Part shown: piece after piece, positions 36,096 through 48,300 of the stretch
Layout: every line of letters starts with the position of its first letter
Position numbering within the stretch: the stretch's first letter is position 1
DNA from: Jaltomata sinuosa
Lineage: Eukaryota > Streptophyta > Magnoliopsida > Solanales > Solanaceae
NCBI GenBank assembly: GCA_003996215.1
Contig: QJPP01001586.1
Coordinates: 62,001-126,000, forward strand
Length of the DNA stretch: 64,000 bases
Direction: 5' to 3'
Notes under the pieces: model-generated
Told to the model about the DNA's origin: nothing
Database searches by the model: none
What the model saw: the letters and a program-made list of their open reading frames with translations, nothing else
Translations under genes and position numbers: made by a program

Positions 36096-38738
36096 ATCAA
36101 AAACCCAAAACTAGAAGTCAACATGTCACGACCAATGCGGCAATGTATATTGTGTATGTATCTCATGTATATCAATGTAAATAACACGTGTTTTCATAGA
36201 TATTCATTAATATATATGATATACAAATAATACAAGGGATATACATGAATTTATTGAAGATATACACAAATAGAGTTATCTTCAATCTCGAATTTTTAAT
36301 TTGAAAATCAATCCGACTGAAATCTTCTCCAAACAACTCCAAATTTACATTCAAGTTCCTTAATTCCTATAAAATCATGTTGGGTAAAAGCTGAGAATTG
36401 GAAAAAAAAATGTTGGGTACAAATATAAATATTTTCTAAAAGAATGTATTTGAAGTAATAAATGAGATGTAGATCTATATATTTTATAAAGTTGGGCATT
36501 TAATTATGAAAATTTTAAAGTGGATCTTCATGTAATTTCAAAATTATACTATTTGAAAATTTTCAAATGAGGTATCTTAAAGCATAATATCAACTTGGAA
36601 GATGCTGAGAACATCCAAGTCCAACTAATAAAACTACAAAAAGAATACTCCTACTGAGAGAAGTAGCAATATGGTCTATTTCTTCCAAGTGTAAACAACA
36701 TGAAATACAATGTCTCCAATTATAGGTATACTAATTTTGGGCACGTGCTTTACACGTGTGTCTCAGGTTAATTTGTGCCGATGAATATATATATATATAT
36801 ATGAAACACATTCGTGAATGATTAATAGAAAATATAACCGCAAAAATTACAAGTTTATTTTACAGAATAGTCTAAGTTTTTTTTATGAATTATTATATGT
36901 AGATTATTTGATGGGTTGATCATTATCAATAGTTGATGTCATGTATACCTGAGAATTAAAATCTTCATTACCAAAATTTACCTATACAAATTCTCCAATA
37001 ATGTCATACAAAAAAATCATGCTACTACAATTTAATGTGATTATGAAAAGAAATCAACAAAAGAAATAAATATTATCCAAAATGTAGAAAAATAGTCAGT
37101 AGCTATAAGTAAGTGTCATGAATAGTTATTATGAACTCAAGGCTAGCTTTTCTAGTAATTCCAAGGCTAGCTTTTCATACATTACATACAAACCTCAAAA
37201 GGTGAAAAGAATTTAGATATGAATCACAAAATATTTATATTTCTCCAAATGAATTATATTTTAGACTACACTACACAAGAAAATTTAAGAATATTTGCAA
37301 ATCAAAATATCACCCACTTTAGAATTATGTGAAAAGAGAAAGTAATTACCAAAAAATTTGACGACGTTGTTTGATTTGATAATTTATCATTGCAAAATTC
37401 ATATCTCCCACAGTGAATTAGGTTTTTGACTACACTGCAAGAAAATTTTAGTGTTAGAGAAATAATATTTAATAAATAGTTGGCGAAAAAAGCAGAACAA
37501 ACAACTAAACTATTGCTTATATAAATTGGTCAAAAAAAAAAAGAGTTTGGAAGGAATATGAAAGGAAATTCGTGCTACAGGGAGCACTAAAACGTGGGGT
37601 GGAGGAAATTGCACTATTAACTCCACATATATATGACTTATATATTCATTCTAAGAGACCTTTCACATTATTAACTCTTTATATTGACTCTTGGTCATTC
37701 TAAAAAAGACTCTTCAGATTACTAACTCAAAATTAATTATCATGTTTTAATAGAAATGAAACATGCTTTGAATTGCTATGTAAGCTTGGAAAGTGAGAAG
37801 GTTTTGAATGTAAAAGACTAATGAATAAAGTATTATTTATTTCCTAATTAATTGGACAGTTAAATAGATATTGATTGAAAATGAAAATATTTTGAAATTA
37901 CAGTGTGCAATAGCTATTATTTACCATTTATTGAATATTGATCTTTCAATAATACAAGAATTAAAATAGTATTTAATCTGAACAAATTAATCACAATGTT
38001 GAGAGTTTACAAGTTCAATACATATAAGAGCAATTTAAGACAAATAGTAGATGTTAACAGTTAACTTCAAAATGAGAAGGTGAAAAATTATTAGTAGGCT
38101 GATATTAAGTAGTTTATAAATCATTTAATGAAAAGTAATTACACTTTTAGGTAAGGTTAATTTAGTCGTCTAACTTTTAAAAGGTATTTTCGTAATTCAA
38201 TTTTCAACTATGAAGCTTCCCACTTTTAATATAGTATGATGATATGATATATTGGTGAACTAATCCCCATTATGGCTATTATGAGAAGTAATACAAGAAA
38301 CTATTGTAAATCGTGAATATTTGTATCGGAATTAGGAGCGTAAATGTACATTAATCCTACTGTTTTTTGTAGCAAATATTTTATACTGCTTAAGACAACT
38401 CCTTATTTGAAACTTGCTCTATACAAAAAAAAAGGATATACATTAACTTTCATATAGGGTAAATTTAAAAGTTTCGGACACCCTTTTAATATCAAAAAGT
38501 GTATTATAATATAATAATATATAGCGTTTTCCTATATAACACGAATTTACCTCATCATGTCATTTTCGTAAGAGAACTCTTCAATATTGTTCAAATAACA
38601 AGGGCTAGAATTAAGTAGGATAACTCGGAGAAGTTGTATATGCCGCCAGGTTAATGAGTTGGTGGGATCTACACGTGTAGTACTAGCTGCTAAAAGCTTC
38701 ATATATCATTTTGCACAAAAAAATCAAACTTCGATATA

Positions 38739-38992
38739 CTCCCTCCATCCAACAATATTTGTAAACTAAACTTTGCACACTTTTTAAGAAATCATAAATA
38801 GAAGGGTAATTTTACCATATTACCCTTTAAATATAATAAATACGATGTCTTAAAAAATGTAATAGGGAAATGACTATAATTAATGATAAGGGTCAAATAA
38901 GAACTAAGTGTAAAATTATCTCTTGATTTCATAAATTGGACAAGTATTGTTGGACATTTATTTAGTGGACAAGTAATGATGGACGGAGGGAG
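38739..38992. mobile_element. Stowaway MITE
   Basis: A 254-bp element with TIRs CTCCCTCCATCCAACAAT and, inverted, CTCCCTCCGTCCATCAT, flanked by TA on both sides. This is the Tc1/mariner-type Stowaway signature. It lies 3' of VPE-A; the matching flank of VPE-B (near 45160) lacks it, which marks it as an insertion after the gene duplication. Confidence 0.85.
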
Positions 38993-39174
38993 TATTAAAA
39001 TGAACAAGAGTTGGTAAATGTATAAAAAGGTGAAAAGGCATTATTATTGAGACAAGCTTTAGTACATGGAAACCAGGCAAAGATCTGCTTCTAAGAAGCC
39101 CTATTCTGAGTGTAGCTATCTGCTAAAAGTGAAATGCTGCAGCCATGACACAAATTGGCCAAGAGTATCCTCTA

Positions 39175-42100
39175 CTAACTTGAACATGCTTGTGCAGATG
39201 CAGCAGCCATTTTCTCACTTGTAATCCCAGCATTGCAGATGTTGGCGATACCACGTACATGTTTCCTTCCATACGGGGTTAATCTTCCACAATGTGCCTC
39301 AAATATCTTGACCTATTCACGGGAAAAGAGTAGTCATATTATCATCAAAAGAGCCAAAACACGAAAATTGAATTGAAGCACCATAAAGAATATTGCTTTT
39401 ATTGCCAAGTTAAATACTTACATAGGACTTGAGGCAATCCCAGTTGTCAACAAGTGGTTGTCCAGCAGGTCGAACACTGTGTAGTACCTCATTACCTTTT
39501 TCAACACCAAAAAGAAGCTTCCCTAGATGTTTTACATTGTTGTCCACTTGAGTTCTCTGTGATATAATTTCATTCAGTTTCATATGAGCTTCATATTTCT
39601 CCTCAGAGCCTTCAGGAGCATTTTGGTGCTTCAAACATTAAGAAAGAACAAACCGAAATCATGTGGTGTAGGAAGAAGAATTCTCCATCAATTGTGCTGC
39701 AGACAGAGGTAGGAACGTACTTTGGTGAACAAATAGAAAAGTTCAGCACTGCGCTGATCCACATTCCTTGACGATGATGTCGAGAATGACATGGCATCCA
39801 CAGAGGCATGACTGTGATTTTTGGAAGTTTCACCCATATACGTGGCAAGAGAATCAAAACTCACCACTATATCACCGTATTCTCTGACATGGGAGCCATA
39901 GTTACCATGTGTTATGTTGGCTGCAGTTCTTTTTGCAACCTGAGCAACACAATGAAATCATAAATCTTCCATTAAAACACGGAATAAAAGAAAGCATAGA
40001 TGTATCATATAGGATCTGAAGCATTTATAACAATTGATCTTCTATAGCATATGCAATATTTATCCATAACAATACAAACTCTTACTCGGCTATACTGTCC
40101 TTGCACACTGCCAGCTTTTCGATCTTGTACATCACTGTTCATAGGTGCAAACAATAATAAGTTTGACATAATACTTCACTTCCAAGTATAAAATTCATCT
40201 TTTAAACTTCATCCTAGAATTATTGAAGAAAATACAAGAATCTATACTAGGCATACTCCTTGCTAACAATGTGGCACTATGCTCATATGACTACCAGAAC
40301 AGAGATCATAAAAAATGTTTATACCTATCTTCCATCCAGGCAATACTATACAAGTCTCCCAAGCACACACCCTTAAATTCGCGAGGGGGACACTCAACCA
40401 CGCATGGATCATCAGGAGTACCTTCACCACAATACGTTGCCCAACTGTCTTCATCAGGTTTTGATGCAGTCATGGCATAGACATTAAGACCCTTGGGGAG
40501 AAGACCATCAAATATGCTTCCAGACTCACAAGCTTCCAAGTAAAATACCTGAAGATGGAAAACATCATCCAACATAAAATACAGACTTCAAATTTCACTG
40601 ACCAAAATTTGCGCAAAGGAAAACAAGTCCTGAAAAACTAAAGCAAGCGATTTACCAGTCTGTCATACGTCCCTGAAGCATGCTTCTTTTTCAACACGTG
40701 AATTAAATCATTTGCAAAAACGAAGTTTCCACTTGGCATTGCTGATAACAATAAAAGCATGAACATAATTATGCATATATATCCTAATCAATTTCAAACA
40801 AGGATAAAAACTAGGTGAGAATTACAAATATTATAAATAAGGTTCCCATTTTTGTAATGAGTATTAGCATTATTATCCAATTGCATAACCATGGCATTCA
40901 GCAACAAGTTCCTAACATGAATTAATTATGCACATTCACAACTACAGCGACAGAATATACATTCACAAGTTATGACATTTGGAATTTCTCATTAGAGCAT
41001 GCTATTATCACAACTTCAAAATGGGGTTAATTTCTCACATGGTCACTCAACTAGTAACTATTACTTTCTTATAAATTCCAATTTTCTTCAACAAGAAAGT
41101 GAATTTCTGATATAATATAATAACTATTAATTGTGCGACCATCATCAAAATGTCAAAACAGAAAACTAAGCAAAATTAATGCGAGATAGAGAGGGTGAAA
41201 ATGTGAGGAGGCTATACTTACAAAGAATACCAGGGCCACCATGATCAGTATAGTAGATGAAGATATGGTCATTAGGACCACTATTCAAAACTTTCCCATT
41301 TCCCCCAACAATAGCACTTTTGTTGGCAAGGATAACATTATAAAAAATTTTCGCATTAACATCTTCCTTAACATAATCCTGCCTCAAGAAAGAAAAAGAA
41401 AACCCCGCATAAGCTAGCAAACACTCTAATTATCTTCAAAGGAATTGAACCCATCCAGCAAGAAGGAAAATTAAACAAACCTTGGGGACACCTTTGTAAA
41501 CATCATGGCCATGTGGGTTATTGATGATGACTCCAGGTCTTGGGTTTTCTGTATTATTAGCAATGTCATCGTACATGAATACAATGATGTTCTCATCTTT
41601 AAGACCTCCATCCTTGAGTAATTGGTAAGCGTGGCAGACATCAGCCTGAAATCATTCAATCACCAAACAAATAATTGTCATTTCGATTACTTTAATATAG
41701 TTGGAAAACATACTAATATTTGAGAGCCGACTATATATTTCACTTTAACCGTAAGTTGAATTATAAACTTAGCTGCACGTCCAAAGTTTATTAAGGGAAT
41801 TTGAAACTAAAGTTAAAAAGAAGTATTTACGGTTGTATTTATACATAAAAAATTTTACTTAAAAGAATGTCGAATATTTGTAAGTAAAATCATGTTCACT
41901 TAAAATATTCAATAAAACAGAATATTCAACATTATATTCCAAATTTGTATTTGCAAAAATTGAATTTCAGTATTTGCTAATACAAAAAGGGTCATTTGGT
42001 ATGCAGACTAAATTATTCTGGGATTATAATCCCTGGACTAATTTAAACCATATGAGAGGTGAGATAATATAACCCATGTTGGATGGGATAAGGTGGGATA

Positions 42101-42890
42101 TCCCCAAAACTAGATTTTGTATTAGATTAATACCATGTTTTGTTGACGTTATAAATTAATCCCGGAATTAATTTATACCATTAACCAAACATGGTATAAA
42201 TTTAATACCAAATTTAGTCATGGATATCTCACCTTATCCTACGTACCAAATGAAGCCAAAAAGTTCAACTTATATGCTGATAGTGTAAGATATTTTTTAT
42301 ATATCAGATTATCTTTAGATGTTGTACAAGGTAAATGAAAGAACCCAAGGAAACCTGTTATCGCTATCTTTCGAGTGCTTAGTGGGTAAGTCTATTTCTG
42401 GCATTAACTCGCAAACTACACAAGAAATGTAAACCGCACTGGGCAAGCTTGATGCGACAAGCTCTGACTGAGAAGGTCGCGGGTGACTGAAATCAATCTC
42501 AAGTCTCCTATGTGGGAACCACTCAACCAACCAACTCAGTCAATCTTTGCATGTAGTTACCACTTGTTTAACAAACAATAAAATATATTCTTTCTATAAA
42601 GAATAGGGAGGGTTAATTTGTTAGAATTAATAATGTCATCTGACTATAATCAAGAAAATTTACGTTTACAAGGAATTGAAGAACTTAAATTATTAGGCAA
42701 TATAATAAAAAGAATTATTTAGGATGATAACCTGATGCCTATAATTACTCCAGCCACTAGAGCCAGCAACGAGGACGGCCCATTTGGTTCCTTTTGATTC
42801 TTGGTTTAAGAATTGAGAGATACTACGACCTTCAATGTTAACCAATATTGAGACCAAAATAACACCAACAATATTATATCTAGATATCAT
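39175..42890 (-). CDS. VPE: Vacuolar-processing enzyme (legumain, C13 cysteine protease), VPE-A
   Basis: Nine exons: 42890-42732, 41645-41481, 41378-41222, 40741-40656, 40548-40325, 40134-40086, 39939-39721, 39628-39422, 39312-39175. All introns are GT-AG and the phases join to a 467-aa protein with no stop; VPEs are usually about 480-495 aa. The first 22 residues look like a signal peptide (MISRYNIVGVILVSILV). Family residues are present: Asn49 and Arg51 in NYRHQ, catalytic His154 in YYTDHGGPG, catalytic Cys196 with Glu194 in YLEACESGS, and Asp254 in CLGDLYS. The last 110 residues form the C-terminal prodomain with its cysteines. Known enzymes cut after Asn/Asp in vacuoles, mature vacuolar proteins and act in cell death. 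The frame could be opened further upstream only from a TTG, so the ATG at 42890 is chosen. Confidence 0.93.
41989..42257. mobile_element. TIR MITE in VPE-A intron 1
   Basis: GGGTCATTTGGTA at the left and its near inverse TACCAAATGAAGCC at the right bound a 269-bp element in intron 1. The ends resemble PIF/Harbinger-type MITEs, but no clear three-base target duplication can be read. VPE-B intron 1 lacks it. Confidence 0.5.
42300..42540 (-). mobile_element. SINE-like element in VPE-A intron 1
   Basis: On the minus strand it starts TGGTTGGTTGAGTGGTTCCC, which resembles a tRNA A box, continues with GAGATTGATTTCAGTC (weak B box) and ends in a region rich in ATC/AAA. This layout fits a Solanaceae tRNA-derived SINE; the family cannot be named from sequence alone. 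Confidence 0.5.
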
Positions 42891-42958
42891 TATATTGTGT
42901 TTGAAATTAAAAAAGAAAGCACTCAAATAGGATGGAAATATTGAGTTTGGTGTATGAG

Positions 42959-42969
42959 AAATTTATAGG
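42959..42969 (-). promoter_or_regulatory. TATA box of VPE-A
   Basis: CCTATAAATTT on the minus strand lies about 70 bp upstream of the VPE-A ATG. It is inside the block identical to the VPE-B promoter. Confidence 0.6.
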
Positions 42970-43084
42970 AGTTACAAACACCTTTGTGCCAACAACATTA
43001 ATGACGTACCAAAGGGATTGATGATGAGGATGACGATAAAAGGAAAATATATCAAGAACTTGACAATATAATTGCAATAGACTT

Positions 43085-43290
43085 AGCTATAGCGTTTGAC
43101 CATAGTTTTTAAAAATTTATTTGATCATATATATTTTAAAATTTTATCTTCAAATATTTATTGACCATAAAATTTAAATCAAATTTTGAAAATTTATCTT
43201 CAAATATTTGTTTGACCATAAATTTTGAATCATATTTTGAAAAATTTATCTTCAAATATTTGTTTGACTATAGATTTTGGATAAGATTTT
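43085..43290. repeat. AT-rich tandem repeat upstream of VPE-A
   Basis: About three units of roughly 60 bp contain TCTTCAAATATTTGTTTGAC and ATAAATTTTGAATCA. The GCGTTTGACCATA start resembles a dispersed repeat also seen at 54300-54560 beyond VPE-B. Confidence 0.55.
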
Positions 43291-43569
43291 GAGAATATGT
43301 CTTCTGGTTTTTGGGACTTCCACTCACAAAATTTTAATTTTTTTCTAAATAATTTTTTTATCAAAATACAACATCAAAAAATTAAGCTCTCAAATTTCTA
43401 ACTTTAAAATGTATAGCCAAACCGAAAATAATTCATTGTTTTACAAGAAGTTTTGTGGCGTGGGATAACTTTGTCATCTCATGTCATTGTTATTGTACGT
43501 TTTTTGTCCATTGGAGTAGGCTGATAGAAGTTTAATTATTACCCCCTAAGTGATGATATGGTACTTGAG

Positions 43570-44451
43570 GGAAAAAGATCCGGTCAAGTACAATTCGATC
43601 AAGTAATATTAAATGATTTTGTAGATTCATGTCATATGTATTATAAATAATTTATGGTTAAAATCTACTTTAATTTATACACTTATTAAATAAAATAAAA
43701 ATAGAAAATATAAACTAACAGTAGTAACAAATACTAACGGTAGTTAATATTATTTATTTGAAATTGCAACAAACTTTTGTACTTGGGACCTACTTCTTAC
43801 CTTTTAATTTTTTTATATATAAATGTAAAATGAAATAAAATGCAAAAATAGACACTATATTTTAAAAACTAATCCAACTCCATAATTGGGGTGTCCTTAA
43901 TATGATTTGATCGATTATTTTATTTTGTATAATAAAAATTAGACTTTACGAAATTATCTCATTTTCTTGATTTTTTTCGTATTAATATAAATTTATTCCG
44001 TAGAAAAGCGAGAGAGCACTCAACTACCAACTAACCTTTAACTCTAATTCGCAACCTCAAGAAACCAAAACAATAAAATGATTTCGTAAAGTCTAAATTT
44101 TATAATACAAAATAAAATAAGCGATAAAATCATATCAATGACACCCCAATCATGGAGTTGTATTAGTTTTGAAAATATAGTGTCAATTTTTGCATTTTAT
44201 TTTATTTTATATTTAAATATAAAAAAAATTAAAGATAAGAAGTGGTTCCCAAGTACAAAAGTTTATTGTAATTCCAAATAAATAAAATTAACTACTGTTA
44301 GTATTTGTTTTGCCATTTTTATTTTATTTAATAAGTGTATAAATTAAAATAGATCTTAACCATAGATTATTTATAATACACATGGCATGAATCTACAAGG
44401 CCATTGAATATTACTTGACCGAATTATACTTGACCGGATTTTTTTCCTAAT
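43570..44451. mobile_element. Long inverted repeat / fold-back element (about 0.88 kb)
   Basis: The left arm (about 43570-43970) and right arm (about 44070-44447) are inverted copies over some 380-400 bp, separated by a loop near 100 bp. The ends read GGAAAAAGATCCGGTCAAGT and, inverted, its near match. TACTTGAG flanks it at 43562-43569 and 44452-44459, a possible target duplication. Long inverted arms with an 8-10-bp duplication suggest a non-autonomous Mutator-like or fold-back element. It lies about 600 bp upstream of the VPE-A TATA box. Confidence 0.65.
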
Positions 44452-44459
44452 TACTTGAG

Positions 44460-45034
44460 AGCAGTGTTTTAAAAGGTGTTTTGGGGGCAGTGAGCGGGCG
44501 TATTAAAAACGCTTGGGGGTGCAAATGAAAGAAGTAGATTCATATATAGGGCGTACACCTTAGAATTTGAGGCATAATTCATGAGCGTAAAAGTATAAGT
44601 CTCGAGTATAAAAGTGTACACCCTAGGCGTTAAATTTGATTTTTATTTTTTAAAAAGTATTTTTGCTATAGATTATGTTTTTATATTATTGGTGTAATGA
44701 TATTTATATTTTATGCTATCATTTTTTCATGTTGTAACTTTTTCTCTTAAAATATATAAAAAAGAAAAAAACTTTCACAGTAAATATTAATACTGTCATA
44801 AATAATTTTTTCAAATAATTATGTCTGAAATTGATAGGATAGAGATATTACAGAATTATATTATTCCATTTTTGTCATCGATCTTACACTTACTATCCTT
44901 CTCCTTTGCCAATTCAAGGTACCCCTGGTTGAGGTACATCCCAAGCATTCACCTATAATTTGATAGTACAATTTTCTAAGAAAACAAAACATTTTCCTTC
45001 GTATCAAGAAAATTCTGATTGTATACTCTAGTAA
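44460..45034. other. Intergenic stretch without recognisable gene
   Basis: AT-rich DNA with a degenerate repeat near 44465-44640 (GTTTTAAAAGGTG ... GGCGTTAAATTT). A 62-codon open frame at 44861-45049 on the minus strand has no recognisable motif. Confidence 0.4.
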
Positions 45035-45363
45035 GAGTGCGAAATTCACTCTCTTCAGTCTTCAAAATTGTTCAACTAAGAAGGGCTAGAATTATGTATG
45101 ATAACTCGGAGAAGTTGTAGTAGCTGCTAAAAGCTTCATCATTTTCCACAAAAAATCAAACTTGGATGGAACAAAACAAGACTCAGGTAAATGTATAAAA
45201 AGGTGAAAAGGCATTATTATTGAGAAAGTAAAGCTTTAGTACATGGAAACCGGGGAATGATCTGCTTCTAAGCAGCGTTATTCTGAGTGTAGCTATCAAC
45301 TACAACTGAAAATTTTGCAGCCATGACACAAACATACTATTTGCCAAGATCGAGTACCCTCTA

Positions 45364-48300
45364 CTAACTTGAACATGCTTGTGCAGATATAGCAGCCATT
45401 TGATCACTCGTAATCCCAGCATTGCAGATGTTGGCGATACCACGTACATGTTTTCTTCCATACGGGGTTAATCTTCCACAATGTGTCTCAAATATCTTGA
45501 CCTATTCGCAGGAATAGAGTAATCATATTCTCGTCAAAAGTACATAAATTTGAACTGAAGTACCACAAAGAATATTGCTTTAATTTTATTGCCAAGTTAA
45601 ATACTTACATAGGACTTGAGGCAATCCCAGTTGTCAACAAGTGGTTGTCCAGCAGGTCGAACACTTTGTAATACCTCTTTACCCTTTTCAACACCAAAAA
45701 GAAGCTCCGCTAGATGTTTTACATTGTTGTCCATTTGAGTTCTCTGTGATATAATTTCATTAAGTTTCACATGAGCTTCATATTTCTCATCTGAGCTTTC
45801 ACGAGCATTTTGGTGCTGCAAATATATATTAAGAAAGAACAAACAGAAATCATATGGTGTAGGAAGAAGAATTCTCCATCAATTGTGCTGCAAAAAGAGG
45901 TAGAACGTACTTTGATGAACAAATAGAAAAGTTCAGCATTGTGCTGATTCACATTCTTTGACGATGATGTTGAGAATGACATGGCATCCACAGAGGCATG
46001 ACTGTGATTTCTGGAAGTTTCACCCATATACGCGGCAAGAGAATCAAAACTGACCACTGTATCGCCGTATTCTGTGACGTGGGACCCATATGTTAAGTTG
46101 GCTGCAGTTCTTTTTGCAACCTGATCAGCGACACAATGAAATCATAAATCTTCCACTAAAACATGGAATAAAAGAAAGCATAGATTTTTCATATGGGATC
46201 TGAAGCATTAACAATTGATCTTCTACTTTTTAAAAAAATTGTTTAAAGCATATGCAATATTTGTCCACAACAGTACAAACTCTTACTCGGCTATACTGCC
46301 CTTGCACACTGTCAGCCTCTCGATCTTGTGCATCACTGTTCATAAGTGCAAACAATAATAAGTTTCACATAATACTTCACTTCCAAGTGTAAAATTTGCC
46401 TTTAAAACTTCATCCTAGAATATTGAAGAAAATACAAGAATCTATACTTGGCATACTCCTTCCTAACAATGTGGCAAGCTCTTTGACTACCAGAATAGAG
46501 GTCATAAAAATTGTTTATACCTATCTTCCATCCAGGCAACACTGTACAAGTCTCCCAAGCACACACCCTGAAACTCGTGAGGGGGACACTCAACCAAGCA
46601 GGGATCATCAGGAGTACCCTTGCCACAATACGTAGCCCAACTGTCTTCATCAGGTTTTGATGCAGTCATAACATAGAGATCTAGACCCTCGGGGAGAAGA
46701 CCATCAAACATGCTTCCAGACTCACAAGCTTCTAGGTAAAACACCTGAAGATGGAAAACGTCATCAAACATAAAATACAGACTTTAAATTTCACTGATCT
46801 AAATTTGGGCAAAGGAAAAGAAAGCCAGAGAAACTAAAGCAAGCGAGTTACCATTCTGTCATACCTCCCTGAAGAGTGCTTCTTTTTCAACACTTCAACT
46901 AGATCATTTGCAAAAACATATTCTCCACTTGGCATTGCTGATAACAATAAAAGCATGAAAACAATTATGCATATCCTAATCAGTTTCAAACAAGGATAAT
47001 AATTAGGAGAGGATCACAAATACAATGAGTATTAGCATAATTTGCCAATTGCAAAACCATGGCATTCGGCGATAAGTTCCTAATATGACTTAATTATGCA
47101 CATTCACGACTACAGCTACAGAATATCCGATTATTGTCTATATATAGTTATATACTATCACCAAGTTTATAGAATTCGATTGGCATTTGGAATTTGAAAT
47201 ACAGAGGATGAAAATGTGAGGAAGACTACTTACAAACAATGCCAGGGCCACCATGATCAGTATAATAGATGAAGATATGGTCATCTGGACCACTGTTTAA
47301 AACTTTACCACTTCCCCCAACAATAGCACTTTTGTTGGCAAGGATAACATTGTAAAAATTGTTAGCATTAACATCTTCCTGTACATAATCCTGCCTCAAG
47401 AAAAGAAAAAGAAAAAGAGAACCCTTCATAAGCTCGCAAATCATGATATGAAATTATTTAAAATGAAATTGGAGTTTTGTTTAGACATGCAATTTAGATT
47501 TCTTAAGTTGTATTTTTTTCTCATAAATATAAAAACTCCATAAGTTGTGAAATCTATTTCCCTAAATCTTATACAATTTTACCAAATAAGCAAAAACTCA
47601 TAAATAAAATGATAAATATGGTTGGTAGATATAAATATATCTACCAACTTATGGATCTTTATGTACAAATAGAAATATATTTCCTTTTATAAATAAATGT
47701 TTGCGATTACAAACTTTCAAGTACACATAATTTATAACGATTCACTAGTCAACAATAATATTAGTTAGTTATTCTTTTAATATAATCTTTTCATATTGTA
47801 CCAACAATATCTTCGGGCCGAGCATAGTCTTTTTTTTTGCAAAATTTAAAATGATGATTTTTTACAAAATATAAACTTATGGGTCAAATTTTATATTTAA
47901 AAAAATTGAAATCATGATTGTTATCCCAAATTATAATTTTTTGAGAATTTTAGATTTCATCTCATGATTTGAAATGAAATCGCATGTCCAAACGCCTACT
48001 GAATCTTGAAAATTTTCAAAGGAATTGAACCCAGCAAGAACCAAAACAAACCTTGGGGACACCTTTGTAAACATCATGGCCACGTGGGTTATTGATGATG
48101 ACTCCAGGTCTGGGGTTTGCTCTGTTGTTAGCAATGTCATCGTACATGAATACAATGATGTTTTCATCTTTAAGACCTCCATCCTTGAGTAATTGGTAAG
48201 CGTGGCAGACATCAGCCTGAAATCATTAAATGAAATAAGTTGTTAAGTAATTACATTCCCGTAGAGATGGAGCTAGGATTTTTAGTACGTGAATTCTGAA

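Larger units (their letters stand above)
34498..38736. other. Gene-free AT-rich stretch
   Basis: No gene with a recognisable product is visible; open frames are short, AT-driven and lack conserved motifs. It contains two copies of ATCAATTAACAAACAG near 35025 and 35119, a Helitron 3' end at 35434-35465, a tandem duplication at 36008-36095, an (AT)n run near 36786-36803 and a possible degenerate Helitron end near 36736-36770. From about 38560 the sequence matches the 3' flank of VPE-B (45035-45240). Confidence 0.5.

Noticed and set aside
36736..36770. Possible Helitron 3' end (CACGTGCTTTACACGTG hairpin, minus strand)
   Set aside because: The terminal CTRR is only TTAG and the hairpin is imperfect; kept only as a mention in the gap entry.
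42891..42926. Extension of VPE exon 1 upstream to give a longer N-terminus (also 54069-54104)
   Set aside because: The upstream codon is TTG, not ATG; the ATG at 42890 (54068) gives a normal signal peptide.
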